A stretch of 64,000 nt of DNA. It comes from Prevotellaceae bacterium (GTDB taxonomy: Bacteria; Bacteroidota; Bacteroidia; Bacteroidales; Bacteroidaceae). Each line of letters opens with the position of its first letter. Position 1 is the stretch's first letter. The stretch covers positions 1 to 64,000 of the forward strand of contig JAHZGX010000012.1 in NCBI GenBank assembly GCA_019420585.1, read 5' to 3'. The position numbers were made by a program, and so were the translations under genes. Positions 34,813 to 43,848 of this stretch are shown piece after piece. The notes beneath the pieces are model-generated. The model did not search any database and was not told where the DNA came from. It saw only the letters and a list, made by a program, of their open reading frames with translations.

Positions 34813-36057
34813 TTAACCCAGATAACTGATGAGCACACCTGCAGCCACGGCCGATCCAATCACACCGGAGATGTTTGAACTCATGCAGTAGTTGAGCACA
34901 TGGTTCTTTGGATCATACTGGGTACTGATACCGTTGCACACGCGACTTGCCATAGGCACGGCACTCAGCCCCGTAGCACCAATCAGCGGATTGACCTTCT
35001 TCTTGGCAAAGAGGTTCCATATCTTGGCCATGCAGATACCGGAAGCGATACTGAGGGCAAAGGCACAGAATCCGCCTGCCACAATGCCCAGAGTCTGCAC
35101 GTTGATGAAAGCATCCACAGTCATGGTGGCACCCACGCAGAGTCCCAAGAAGATGGTGGCAGCATTCATGATGCCGTTGGAAGCTGCGTCAAACAGGCGG
35201 AAGGTGTCATTACCAATCTCCTTCAGCAGATTACCAAACATGAGCATACCTACCAGTGACACAGCTGTAGGCACAAAGATGGCCACAATAGTGGTAACGG
35301 CTATGGGGAAGATAATCTTCAGCACGCGCATGTTCTTAATCTGCACGGCATCAGGATAGAGTTTATCCTGCTCCTTCATGTTAATCATCAACTCCTTCTT
35401 GGTGCACAGACACTTCACCACCAGAGGGATGATTACAGGCACCAGAGCCATGTAACTATAGGCGGCAATAGCTATGGGACCCAACAGATGGGGAGCCAAC
35501 TTGATGGTAGTAAAGATGGCCGTGGGGCCGTCTGCGCCACCGATGATACCCAGAGAACCAGCCTCCTGAGGAGTGAAACCGACTGCCAAAGCCACCAGCA
35601 ACACAGAGAATATACCCATCTGGGCTGCTGCACCGAAAATGGCCAGTTTGAGGTTACGTAGCATGGGGCCGAAGTCCGTCAGTGCTCCCACGCCCATGAA
35701 GATGATGGGAGGCAACAGTCCGCTCTTGATGAGTGCATAATACAGGTAGTTCATCAGACCCAGATCATGGGCAATCTGGTGAAGCGGCATCTCATAGATG
35801 TTCTTCAGTTGCCCGTTCACCAGCACCATACCATTGCTGTCAGCCTGGGTAACCCCCATGTCACCCCCGGGGAAATTGGCAATAAGTACGCCAAACGCAA
35901 TAGGCACGAGCAACAATGGCTCGTACTTCTTCACAATGCCCAAATAGAGCAATGTGAAGGCGAGAAGGTACATGACAATGAAGAGGGGATTCTCCGCAAT
36001 ATTGGAGAACGCAGTCATGTCATATACTTTCTCTAAGGCTTCAAATATCTTTTCCAT
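34813..36057 (-). CDS. oadB: Na+-translocating decarboxylase beta subunit
   Basis: The 414-residue protein has about ten membrane helices and the family signatures GADGPTAIFTTIKLAP (with the conserved Asp in the sodium path) and ATGLSAVPMASRVCNGISTQ plus YDPKNHVLNYCMSSNISGVI. It couples decarboxylation of carboxybiotin on the alpha subunit to sodium export across the inner membrane. It follows oadA by 7 bp and ends at a strong terminator. Confidence 0.95.
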   Translation of the reverse strand: MEKIFEALEKVYDMTAFSNIAENPLFIVMYLLAFTLLYLGIVKKYEPLLLVPIAFGVLIANFPGGDMGVTQADSNGMVLVNGQLKNIYEMPLHQIAHDLGLMNYLYYALIKSGLLPPIIFMGVGALTDFGPMLRNLKLAIFGAAAQMGIFSVLLVALAVGFTPQEAGSLGIIGGADGPTAIFTTIKLAPHLLGPIAIAAYSYMALVPVIIPLVVKCLCTKKELMINMKEQDKLYPDAVQIKNMRVLKIIFPIAVTTIVAIFVPTAVSLVGMLMFGNLLKEIGNDTFRLFDAASNGIMNAATIFLGLCVGATMTVDAFINVQTLGIVAGGFCAFALSIASGICMAKIWNLFAKKKVNPLIGATGLSAVPMASRVCNGISTQYDPKNHVLNYCMSSNISGVIGSAVAAGVLISYLG

Positions 36058-36064
36058 GTGAATT

Positions 36065-37912
36065 TTACTTCCTTGCTATTTTAATGATGGGATCGTCCTC
36101 CTCCACAGCGTCACCGCTGTTCACAAGGATGGCGGTCAGCACTCCGTCAAAGTCTGCACGGATAGCGTTGTAGGTCTTCATGGCCTCGATGTAGCCAATT
36201 ACATCACCGGCTTTTACCTCTTCGCCAATCTGTTTGGGAGTCTCCTGAGAATCCTTCACACGGTAGAACTTGCCCTCCAGCGGAGCCAGCACATCCTCGC
36301 CCTCACCCGCTGCAATAGGAGCAGCCGAAGCAGATGAAGCAGCAGTGGCGGCAGGTGTCTCGTTACCATAGGCAATGTTCACCTCGTAAGTCTGTCCGTT
36401 CACGTTCACCTTAATGCTCTTGGGCAATTCTGCGGCACCAGCGCCGTTTGCCTTGGCCTTGCGCTCTGCCAGGTCGGCCTCGAAGTCTGCCTTGGCCTTG
36501 CCGCTCTTGTAAGCCTCATACTGTGACGGGTGCATGCTGTACTCGAAGAGTTCCTCGTCGTCCTCACCAAGTTCCCATCCCTTCTCCTGCATCTTCTTGC
36601 GGTAAGTGTCCAGGTCATCGGGATAGTAGGACTGGGGGTCTTGAGTTTCAAACTCACGTCCCTGCTCCTTGGCCATGGCCACCAGTTCAGGAGCCACAGG
36701 GCCAGGCAACTGACCACTCTTGCCCAAAATCATATCCCAGATGTTGTCGGCAATCATGCTCCAACGTTCCTTGCCCTTCTCCATCTGGATGACGTTCATT
36801 AGAGCCAGGTTCTTCACATACTGGCTGAAGGGAGTCACCAGACAGGGATAACCAACCTTGGGCCATACGTAAGCCACCTCGTCAAAGAGTTTCACCAGCA
36901 ACTGGTCGGTGGTCAGTTCTGGCTGGCCGTTCTTAACCTTCCACTTGTTCAAACTCTTGAGATTATCCTCAAGGTCTGTCATCAGTGAACCCATCATGCC
37001 ACCAGGCAGACCGGGCTTCACCAAGAGAGAGTTGTTGACATGGTTGAGTGAGGGTATGTAATAGCCGAGGAAGTCATCCATCATCTCCTGAATCTGAGTG
37101 CGGACTTCCATGTAAGCCTCCATGTTAATCTCCTTAACCTGGAAGCCGGCATCCTTGAGCATCTCCTGCACTGCAATAATGTCGGCATGGCCGGTTCCCC
37201 AAGAAAGAGGTTCCATGCCAGTGTCTATATAGTCGCATCCGGCCTTGGCCACTTCCAGGATGCTGGCCATGCAAAAGCCGGGGCCTGAATGGCTGTGATA
37301 CTGGATAATAATTTCGGGCTTGTATGCCTTGATGGCCTCCACAATCTTGCCCAAGGATACGGGGCGGCCTATGCCGGCCATGTCCTTCAGGCATATCTCG
37401 TCGGCACCGGCATCAATGAACGTCTTGGCCAGGTTCACATAATACTCCACCGTATGGATGGGGCTATAGGTGATGCACAGGGAAGCCTGAGCCACCATAC
37501 CCGCCTCCTTGGCATACTGGATGGATGGAATCACGTTTCTGGGGTCGTTCAGTCCGCAGAAGATACGGGTGATGTCCGTTCCCTGAGCCTTCTTAACCTT
37601 ATAGAAAAGTTTGCGCAAGTCCTTGGGACACGGACTCATGCGAAGCCCATTCAGCGCACGATCCAGCATGTGTGTCTGTATGCCGGCCTCATGGAAAGGC
37701 TTTGTCCACTGACGCACACTCTTGTTGGGATTCTCTCCATAAAGCAGGTTCACCTGCTCGAAGCCACCTCCGTTGGTCTCCACACGGTCAAAGCAACCCA
37801 TTCTGATAATGGCTGGAGCCACCTTCACCAACTGGTCTACACGCGGCTGGTACTTTCCTGCACTCTGCCACATATCCCTGAAAACCAGACTAAACTTTAC
37901 TTCTCTTTTCAT
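36065..37912 (-). CDS. oadA: Oxaloacetate decarboxylase alpha / pyruvate carboxylase subunit B-like
   Basis: Start at 37912 (MKREVKFSLVFRDMWQSAGK); the longer frame adds an unlikely leader. The 615-residue protein has a carboxyltransferase TIM barrel (RGDxHQ-type core replaced here by VFRDMWQSAGKYQP, then ETNGGGFEQV, ICLKDMAG and IQYHSHSGPG) and a conserved PYC_OADA domain. A Pro/Ala linker leads to a C-terminal biotin carrier with GYIEAMKTYN, where the Lys should be biotinylated. It transfers CO2 from oxaloacetate or a related acid to biotin. The substrate could also be another acyl group; subunits beta and gamma nearby support the sodium pump. Confidence 0.92.
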   Translation of the reverse strand: MKREVKFSLVFRDMWQSAGKYQPRVDQLVKVAPAIIRMGCFDRVETNGGGFEQVNLLYGENPNKSVRQWTKPFHEAGIQTHMLDRALNGLRMSPCPKDLRKLFYKVKKAQGTDITRIFCGLNDPRNVIPSIQYAKEAGMVAQASLCITYSPIHTVEYYVNLAKTFIDAGADEICLKDMAGIGRPVSLGKIVEAIKAYKPEIIIQYHSHSGPGFCMASILEVAKAGCDYIDTGMEPLSWGTGHADIIAVQEMLKDAGFQVKEINMEAYMEVRTQIQEMMDDFLGYYIPSLNHVNNSLLVKPGLPGGMMGSLMTDLEDNLKSLNKWKVKNGQPELTTDQLLVKLFDEVAYVWPKVGYPCLVTPFSQYVKNLALMNVIQMEKGKERWSMIADNIWDMILGKSGQLPGPVAPELVAMAKEQGREFETQDPQSYYPDDLDTYRKKMQEKGWELGEDDEELFEYSMHPSQYEAYKSGKAKADFEADLAERKAKANGAGAAELPKSIKVNVNGQTYEVNIAYGNETPAATAASSASAAPIAAGEGEDVLAPLEGKFYRVKDSQETPKQIGEEVKAGDVIGYIEAMKTYNAIRADFDGVLTAILVNSGDAVEEDDPIIKIARK

Positions 37913-38138
37913 TTGCGATATCTTGTTACATTCTTTCCTTAAACAATAATTACTGAGGTTCTCCCATACCGCTCCCACTTACCATGCCTCACACCTTACA
38001 ATATACAAAATCATTTTCGAAGCAAGTGGAAAGTAAGCGGCCGTTGAATCGTCTACTTGACAACTGCTTGCCCGCAAGCCCCGTTGCACTCAAATAAAGC
38101 AAGAAGAGGGGAAAACAAGCAGAATGTCTATCTGTGCA
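37913..38138. other. Spacer between oadG and oadA
   Basis: This 226-bp gap is unusually long for genes of one complex. It contains no recognised motif; the open frame reading back from oadA has no family resemblance. Confidence 0.3.
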
Positions 38139-38396
38139 TCAAATTCTCCTAGCGGAAGCCACTTTGCCTTTTCCGCTGGTAATTTGCTTTACAACCTCCT
38201 GCAAGACAGCCATGGTTCCGACATCAACGGTTCCCGCAGGTTTCGCACTCTTCTTGACTGGAACCACTTCCTCTGGAGCCACCTTATTGACAAGCGCAAT
38301 AAGCAGTTTTCCACCCCAAATAACAACGAGCAGGATAACAAACACCGTGAGCATTCCCACAATCATAAGTTCCAATCCGAATCCTAAGTTTTCCAT
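38139..38396 (-). CDS. oadG: Na+-translocating decarboxylase gamma subunit
   Basis: The 85-residue product has one N-terminal membrane helix (LMIVGMLTVFVILLVVIWGG) and a short charged tail, the make-up of OadG, which holds the alpha and beta subunits together. It is upstream of oadA on the same strand, 226 bp away. Sequence conservation in this family is low, so the assignment leans on topology and context. Confidence 0.85.
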   Translation of the reverse strand: MENLGFGLELMIVGMLTVFVILLVVIWGGKLLIALVNKVAPEEVVPVKKSAKPAGTVDVGTMAVLQEVVKQITSGKGKVASARRI

Positions 38397-38416
38397 TTTC
38401 TGACTATATAAAAATT

Positions 38417-38463
38417 CATCGCAAAATTACGCATTTTTCTTCTGTTTGCGCAGTTTTGCGATG
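38417..38463 (-). terminator. Inverted repeat overlapping the oad promoter
   Basis: CATCGCAAAA (38417-38426) is perfectly complementary to TTTTGCGATG (38454-38463). On the minus strand it follows the folB stop and is trailed by AATTTTTAT, so it may terminate folB. It overlaps the TAATTTTG promoter element of oadG. Confidence 0.55.
38422..38429 (-). promoter_or_regulatory. -7 promoter element TAATTTTG (minus strand)
   Basis: Exact TAnnTTTG on the minus strand, 26 bp before the oadG start. Confidence 0.55.
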
Positions 38464-38469
38464 ATAATA

Positions 38470-38832
38470 TTATCTATCAAGTATTATTTTGACCCCAACA
38501 CCTTCAGATTGCACACCCAAGGGAGGGTTTTCCTTTTCCACCAGAAGAGCCACGCGGGAGAGTTGGGGAAAGTCACGGAGCAGGCTGCGTGCCATGCGCA
38601 TGGCTACATGTTCAAGCAGCCGTGAAGGCACAGCCATCTCGTGCTGCAGGGTGGCCACAACTCGTCCGTAGTCCACCGTACCTTCGAGTCTGTCATGCAA
38701 CAATGCTTCCTCTGTCATCTCCACCGTGGCAATAAGGGTCACAATGAAATTTGCGCCTACCACGCGCTCCTGCGGAAGTACACCGTGAAAAGCATGGATG
38801 CGCAGCCGTCTGATGTGGATTTCCGTCTGCAT
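38470..38832 (-). CDS. folB: Dihydroneopterin aldolase
   Basis: Start at 38832 (MQTEIHIRRLRIHAFHGVLP), avoiding the overlap of a longer frame with the gene before. The 120-residue product has the FolB features HGVLPQERVVGANFIVTL, a TVDYGRVVATLQHEM segment with the substrate-site Tyr, LLEHVAMRMARSLL and VEKENPPLG. It cleaves dihydroneopterin to the pterin used in folate synthesis. It begins 4 bp after the stop of the nitroreductase-fusion gene and is probably co-transcribed with it and dnaA. Confidence 0.93.
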   Translation of the reverse strand: MQTEIHIRRLRIHAFHGVLPQERVVGANFIVTLIATVEMTEEALLHDRLEGTVDYGRVVATLQHEMAVPSRLLEHVAMRMARSLLRDFPQLSRVALLVEKENPPLGVQSEGVGVKIILDR

Positions 38833-38836
38833 CCCC

Positions 38837-40075
38837 CTATGCCTCCACACAGTCTTCGCCTTGCAGCGATTCTGGCAGATATTTCTTCAATGCACGAGCC
38901 ACGCCTGCCTTCCAGGAGTTTATCTTGTCGCTTTCCAACTGGAGAGAGGTCACCAACTTGATTACGTGGTCAATGGGCATGCGATAGCGCAGGACTCCAC
39001 TAATCAGTTTGGCATAGTCCCAGTATTCGGGATTGAACTTCTCACTCAGCCCCTCAATGGTGGTCTTGTAGCCGCGCTTGTTCTCGAACTGGAAGTCATA
39101 GCGCTTCTGCCCGTAACGATCCACATGCTTGATGATGCGTCCGTGAGTCACGCTCTTGGGTAAGGCAATACCTTCCTCGTCATCCATCAATCCGGTGAAT
39201 ATCTCGTAAGGATGTCCCTCAAGGAGCCCCACGAAAGCCACCCACTTCTCTTTCTTATTCTGGAAACGCACCACGTCACACTCCAGCACCTCGGGGCGTG
39301 TCTCTACCACCACAAGCGGAGCAGAAAGGGCATCTGCCTTCAGGAATCCCTGTTTCACGAGCGTGTCAACCAACTCCTGCGACATGGCCTCATTGTCCTT
39401 ACGGGTATACCGTACATCAGTGAACACCTGAGCCAAAGTCTCCTTGTCATTCTCGGCCACAAAGCCCAGGTTGGCCGGAAGGGCTTCCTTGGGGGCATAA
39501 TAACGGTCAATGAGTTCAGGTGTATAGGGCTGATAAGTCTCTTCATGCACCAAAGAGGCCAGGGGAAGCCTATCCTGCTGCGCGGGATTCTCATCGGGCC
39601 AGCCCACGGTGAGCGTGGCCACCGGGAATGTGAGGGCAGGCAGGCAGAGCAGGTCGGCTATCTGTGCTGGCATATAAAGCGTGGTGCCCAAAAAACATAC
39701 GCCCAGGCCTTCTTCCTCAGCCAAGTTGCAAAAGGTCTGGGTATAAAGCAACGCGTCCGTGGTTGCATTCATGAAACTGAGCATGTTGTCATATCCGGGC
39801 ACGGCCATGCGGCACTCACACCAGTCACTCACACGTCTGAAATCAGCACAAATGGTCAGCACCACAGGGGCAGCGGTCACCATGGGCTGGTTAAAATGCA
39901 GGGGAGCCAACCTGCGCTTGCTCTCCTCGGAGCGGGTAATCACCACACTGTAAAGTTGCAGGTTACCCATTGTCTGCGTGTGCGACGCCTCCTCCAATAA
40001 CCGGTTCAGCAACTCATCAGAGATGGGTTGCTGCTTATATTTCCGTATGGTCTTGCGTGTGCTTATGTTCTTCAT
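38837..40075 (-). CDS. Nitroreductase fused to a class II RNR C-terminal domain
   Basis: Residues 1-245 are a complete nitroreductase: ISTRKTIRKYKQQPISDELL, HTQTMGNLQLYSVVI and AEEEGLGVCFLGTTL, ending in the usual FTDVRYTRKDNEAM region. Residues about 257-402 instead match the C-terminal domain of Bacteroidetes B12-dependent ribonucleotide reductase (NrdJ) as I remember it: VVRFQNKKEKWVAFVGLLEG, PYEIFTGL, YDFQFENKRGYKTTIEGLSE, YAKLISGVLRYRMPI and INSWKAGVARALKKYLP. The zinc-ribbon cysteines that normally close NrdJ are missing. The frame is open across the junction with no stop. The gene follows dnaA by 24 bp and precedes folB by 4 bp. What the fusion does is unknown. Confidence 0.8.
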   Translation of the reverse strand: MKNISTRKTIRKYKQQPISDELLNRLLEEASHTQTMGNLQLYSVVITRSEESKRRLAPLHFNQPMVTAAPVVLTICADFRRVSDWCECRMAVPGYDNMLSFMNATTDALLYTQTFCNLAEEEGLGVCFLGTTLYMPAQIADLLCLPALTFPVATLTVGWPDENPAQQDRLPLASLVHEETYQPYTPELIDRYYAPKEALPANLGFVAENDKETLAQVFTDVRYTRKDNEAMSQELVDTLVKQGFLKADALSAPLVVVETRPEVLECDVVRFQNKKEKWVAFVGLLEGHPYEIFTGLMDDEEGIALPKSVTHGRIIKHVDRYGQKRYDFQFENKRGYKTTIEGLSEKFNPEYWDYAKLISGVLRYRMPIDHVIKLVTSLQLESDKINSWKAGVARALKKYLPESLQGEDCVEA

Positions 40076-40099
40076 ACGCTGCCTCTCATGTGTTAAGTA

Positions 40100-41506
40100 C
40101 TATGCCTTCAGTCTATCCTCCAGTTCCGAAACCTTCTTTTGGAAATCCTTGTCCTTTTTCAGACGCTCCTCTATGGTGCGCACGCTGTGTATCACAGTGG
40201 CATGGTTCCTGTTTCCCACAAGAACTCCAATTTTGCTGGATGTCAACTGAGTATGATGCTGAGCCAAATACATGCTCAACTGCCTCACCAAAACGATGCC
40301 TGCCTTGCGGCTCTTGCCGTACACGTCTTCCTGCCTTATCTGGAAGAAGTCACAGGCGCGCTCCACAATCTGATCCACGGTAATGGTGCGCTTGCGCTCG
40401 GCATGTACGTTGTGATTCATGATATGCATGGCAAACTGAAGATCCACATCGCGGTTAAACACCACAGAATAAGCAAGCAAACTCTGCACCACACCTTCCA
40501 ATTCACGTACACTATCAGACACGTTTTGAGAGATATAGTCAATCACCTTGTCGGGGATGCGCAGCCCGTCATGCTTCACCTTGCTCTCCAGAATGTCCCT
40601 GCGCAACCGCTCCTCAGGTTTCTCCAGTTCGGCCAGCAGGCCGCTCTGGAATCGGGTAATCATGCGATCCTCCATCCCCTGCAGTGCCATGGGAGGGCGG
40701 TCACTGGTGAGGATGATATGCCGCCCGTTCTGACGCAGGTGGTTAAAGATGTGGAAGAAAGTGTATTGGGTAGCCTTCTTGCCCACCATTTCCTGTATGT
40801 CATCCACAATCAACATGTCTATGCTTTGATAGAAATGCATGAAGTCATTTACCTTGTTCTGGCTGACCGAAGAGGTATATTGCACCTCAAAGAGACGCGC
40901 ACTTAGGTAGAGCACCCGCTTCTCTGGGTGCAGTTCCTTCATGTGGGTTCCAATGGCATTAACCAAATGAGTCTTGCCAACACCGCTGGGGCCATAAATG
41001 AAAAGGGGGTTGAACGTCTGCTGACTGGGATTCTCGGCTATGGAGAGTCCTATGCTGCGCGGGAGTTTGTTGCTGGCTCCCTCAATGAAGTTGCTGAAGT
41101 TCTGCTTCATGTTCAGGCATGAGTCCAAGTCCTCTGCCGCGCCCGCGGCCTGCACCATGCGTGGCGGCTGATTGGCGGCCACGGTTGAATGCACACGCCT
41201 GTCAAGGGGCGTAGGTTCATCGCTCTCCACGCTCACAGTCTCACGCCCGGCCACCTTGACTTCATACATAAGGTGCTGGTCGGTACCGAACACCTTGGCT
41301 ATGGTCATATGGAGAAGCCTCCGGAAGTGACCTTCCAGATACTCATAAAAGAAGTTGGAAGGAATATATATGGTCAATTCCTTCTTCTCTTGGTCATAGG
41401 ACTTGAACTTCGTGGGGACGAACCAAGTATTGTACTGCCGCTCGTCCAGATTGTTCTTGATGATGCCCAGACACTCCTTCCACTTGTCGCGTGGTGACTT
41501 ATCCAT
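40100..41506 (-). CDS. dnaA: Chromosomal replication initiator DnaA
   Basis: The 468-residue protein has domain I (KWKECLGIIKNNLDERQYNT), a variable linker, the AAA+ ATPase with Walker A YGPSGVGKTHLVNAIG and Walker B DMLIVDDIQEM, and the C-terminal DNA-binding domain with RQLSMYLAQHHTQLTSSKIG followed by VGNRNHATVIHS. It binds DnaA boxes and opens the origin. A promoter element lies about 58 bp upstream. No cluster of DnaA boxes is visible here, so the origin is probably elsewhere. Confidence 0.98.
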   Translation of the reverse strand: MDKSPRDKWKECLGIIKNNLDERQYNTWFVPTKFKSYDQEKKELTIYIPSNFFYEYLEGHFRRLLHMTIAKVFGTDQHLMYEVKVAGRETVSVESDEPTPLDRRVHSTVAANQPPRMVQAAGAAEDLDSCLNMKQNFSNFIEGASNKLPRSIGLSIAENPSQQTFNPLFIYGPSGVGKTHLVNAIGTHMKELHPEKRVLYLSARLFEVQYTSSVSQNKVNDFMHFYQSIDMLIVDDIQEMVGKKATQYTFFHIFNHLRQNGRHIILTSDRPPMALQGMEDRMITRFQSGLLAELEKPEERLRRDILESKVKHDGLRIPDKVIDYISQNVSDSVRELEGVVQSLLAYSVVFNRDVDLQFAMHIMNHNVHAERKRTITVDQIVERACDFFQIRQEDVYGKSRKAGIVLVRQLSMYLAQHHTQLTSSKIGVLVGNRNHATVIHSVRTIEERLKKDKDFQKKVSELEDRLKA

Positions 41507-41864
41507 TCTTCTTGTTTAAGAATTTGCTGCCTTTCAGTTTGCTCCTCTTTAGGAAATTCTTTGCAAATATACGCACTTTATTATTCCGCGCCAAATCGGC
41601 AGGTATAGGCTCCCGTACAGGAATCACATACCCAACAGACTGAGAATCAGTTTACGGAGAAAACTTCACTCCACGCTTTGTCACGGCCACAAAACTTCCT
41701 TTCCACAAGTCTCTGATACATAGCCCAGCAGGTGAGATAACCCCGTGCGCCGACATGCAGCAAACAGGCCTACCCTAACTGCCAATATATCATGCGGGAA
41801 AAAGAAAGCAAGGCCATGCGGCGCACCGGCGTTTTTATTTTGATTAAATTTAATTAGAAACACT
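41507..41864. other. Intergenic region upstream of dnaA
   Basis: It holds the dnaA promoter motif (41564-41571, minus strand), one DnaA-box-like sequence (TTTCCACA near 41700-41708) and an AT-rich patch around 41832-41860. There is no DnaA-box cluster, so an origin is not supported. No gene is seen. Confidence 0.4.
41564..41571 (-). promoter_or_regulatory. -7 promoter element TATATTTG for dnaA
   Basis: Exact TAnnTTTG on the minus strand, 57 bp before the dnaA start. Confidence 0.6.
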
Positions 41865-41895
41865 ATGCCACACCATACGGTACGGAATGTGGCAT
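41865..41895 (-). terminator. Hairpin after the MCE-domain gene
   Basis: ATGCCACA (41865-41872) pairs with TGTGGCAT (41888-41895). On the minus strand it lies 22 bp after the gene's stop and is followed by AGTGTTTCTAATTAAATTT, so it is a plausible but not T-rich terminator. Confidence 0.55.
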
Positions 41896-41917
41896 GAAAG
41901 GATTGCTCCGCGCTGGG

Positions 41918-42802
41918 TCACTTATCCTTCTTGCCGAACACGGAGAAATGGACATACCGCTTGGGACGTGCCTTGAAGTCGGTCACCAGACTGTCGGCAC
42001 TCTGCACCGTATGGTTCAGATTGTTGTACAGGGCAGGATCCTTCATCAGCAGACCCAACGAACCATCAGGACTCTGCATCTGCGTCACCATACGGTTGAC
42101 ATTACCTATGGTGCAGTGCACACTATCCATAGTAGCCTGCAAGTTCAGACTATTGAGATTCTGGGTGAGCGTCACCACATTCTCGCCGGCACGGTTGAAA
42201 GTACGGGTCATGGCGGGTATGTCACGAGCCAGGAGCCGTTTAAGTTCCACGCTGCTCTCATTGAGGTTGGCCGTGAGTGTCTCGGCATTCTTCAGTATGA
42301 GAGGAAGGTTGGAATCGGCTGCCAGCGTGTTGAGTGTGGCCAGCAGAGTATCTACGCGTGCCAGTACCTGATCCACCTTGGGCATGAGGTCTCCGGCCTT
42401 GGACATCAGGCCGCCGACATCACTGCCCACAATGGTGTCACCCGGCTGGTAAGCCTCACGGAGGTTAGTAGCCAACAGCATGTTGAGCGTGCAGCCGCCC
42501 AGCATAGCCTCGTCAAGCGAGGCGGTGCTGCCCTTGGGAATGCGCAGTCCGTGAGCGGTACTTATCTTCACCAGTACCTGCCCGGGATGGTCATAGTCAT
42601 AGATGATATCGCTCACCGTACCCACATTGTAGCCGTCGGCATAGACTGTACTGTTCTTGCTCAAGGCCTTGGCATTGCTGAAGCGTATGTAATAAGTGCT
42701 GCTCGAACTGAAAAGGTTGGCTCCCTTGAGGAACTTGACACCAAAGAAAAGTATCATCAGTGCCGCCACACCTGTAAGACCGATCTTGACTTCTTTTTTC
42801 AT
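41918..42802 (-). CDS. MlaD/MCE-domain lipid-transport protein
   Basis: The 294-residue protein has one N-terminal membrane helix (VKIGLTGVAALMILFFGVKF) and an MCE domain (YYIRFSNAKALSKNSTVYAD, then GYNVGTVSDI). A long helical region with Asn/Leu repeats follows. MCE proteins form hexameric rings that move lipids between membranes. The partner permease and ATPase (mlaE/mlaF type) are not adjacent here. The cell-wall amidase lies 68 bp upstream on the same strand. Confidence 0.9.
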   Translation of the reverse strand: MKKEVKIGLTGVAALMILFFGVKFLKGANLFSSSSTYYIRFSNAKALSKNSTVYADGYNVGTVSDIIYDYDHPGQVLVKISTAHGLRIPKGSTASLDEAMLGGCTLNMLLATNLREAYQPGDTIVGSDVGGLMSKAGDLMPKVDQVLARVDTLLATLNTLAADSNLPLILKNAETLTANLNESSVELKRLLARDIPAMTRTFNRAGENVVTLTQNLNSLNLQATMDSVHCTIGNVNRMVTQMQSPDGSLGLLMKDPALYNNLNHTVQSADSLVTDFKARPKRYVHFSVFGKKDK

Positions 42803-42870
42803 CTTTCCTTACTGTATATACATTTATTATATATATGTGAATGTCTCTGCTGTGCAATCTCCTCACGAGG

Positions 42871-43608
42871 TTACTTCCTGTAGGCCACAAAAGCCCGGTA
42901 TATGCTCTTAGCCATAGCCGAGATGCCGGCCTGGGTGTTGAGATACTTCTCCTCAGAAGGATTATTGATGTAACCCAGTTCCACCAGAACGCTGGGCATG
43001 CAGGTGGCTCTCAGCACCAGAAAGCCAGCCTGATGCACGCCCTTGTCAAGACGGCCGGCCGTGGCACGGAACTGCTCCTGCACCTTGCGTGCCAATTTCA
43101 CGCTCTGGGCCATGTTCTGATCCTGCATGAGTTCGAATATGATGTAACTCTCGCTGCTGCGAGGGTCAAAGCCCTCATACCTCTCCTCATAGTTATTCTC
43201 CAGCGTGATGACGGAGTTCTCCCGCTTGGCAACTTCCAGATTGTCGGCGGCACGATGCATGCCCAAAGTATAGGTCTCGGCACCACGGGGGCCCATCTTA
43301 CTGGCAGTGCTGTTAGTGTGTATGCTAATGAAAAGGTCGGCCTTGGCCCGATTGGCTATGTTGGCTCGCTCGTCCAAGTCCACAAACACATCCTTTTTCC
43401 TGGTATACAGCACCTTCACGTCCTTGCAGTTCTCCTCCACCAGTTTGCCCAGCGCGAGAGCCACAGCCAGATTGATGTTCTTCTCCTTGCTGATGCGCCC
43501 CACGGCTCCCGCGTCCCGGCCTCCATGGCCGGCATCAATCACCAGCGTGAAGGCATTGGCACAAAGGCTAAGCAGCAGAAGTGCCGCGCTCATGACATAT
43601 CTATTCAT
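42871..43608 (-). CDS. N-acetylmuramoyl-L-alanine amidase (amidase_3)
   Basis: Start at 43608 (MNRYVMSAALLLLSLCANAF) gives a signal peptide directly before the domain. The 245-residue enzyme has the zinc ligands in VIDAGHGGRDAG (His), SKEKNINL (Glu) and LFISIHTNSTASK (His), and the catalytic Glu in VLVELGYINNPSEE. It cuts between the sugar and peptide of peptidoglycan in the periplasm. A TACTTTTG element lies 22 bp upstream. It probably forms a two-gene unit with the MCE protein. Confidence 0.95.
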   Translation of the reverse strand: MNRYVMSAALLLLSLCANAFTLVIDAGHGGRDAGAVGRISKEKNINLAVALALGKLVEENCKDVKVLYTRKKDVFVDLDERANIANRAKADLFISIHTNSTASKMGPRGAETYTLGMHRAADNLEVAKRENSVITLENNYEERYEGFDPRSSESYIIFELMQDQNMAQSVKLARKVQEQFRATAGRLDKGVHQAGFLVLRATCMPSVLVELGYINNPSEEKYLNTQAGISAMAKSIYRAFVAYRK

Positions 43609-43629
43609 TGGACTTCTCCGATTTTCGCA

Positions 43630-43637
43630 CAAAAGTA
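43630..43637 (-). promoter_or_regulatory. -7 promoter element TACTTTTG (minus strand)
   Basis: Exact TAnnTTTG on the minus strand, 21 bp before the amidase start. Confidence 0.6.
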
Positions 43638-43848
43638 ACGATTTTGAGTGAAATTGCAAAGCGTATGTCCCATAAAGGATAATTATTAGGATTTAGGGGA
43701 CTCTTTCACGTAAAAGTGCTTGCAGGCAGGCCGAATCATGCCGGGAATGTCCACGCACGGGACTCCCTCTAAAAAGGCATCTAACATATGTAAAAAAACG
43801 AAGAGCGATTCATGTGCCAACGGAATGCATTGGAAAAGACAGGAGATA
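43638..43848. other. Intergenic region between amidase and TonB receptor genes
   Basis: About 210 bp with no gene or repeat recognised. The amidase promoter lies at its left edge and the receptor gene's hairpin at its right edge. Confidence 0.3.

Noticed and set aside
41507..41917. Possible replication origin beside dnaA
   Set aside because: Only one DnaA-box-like sequence and a small AT-rich patch; no cluster of boxes.
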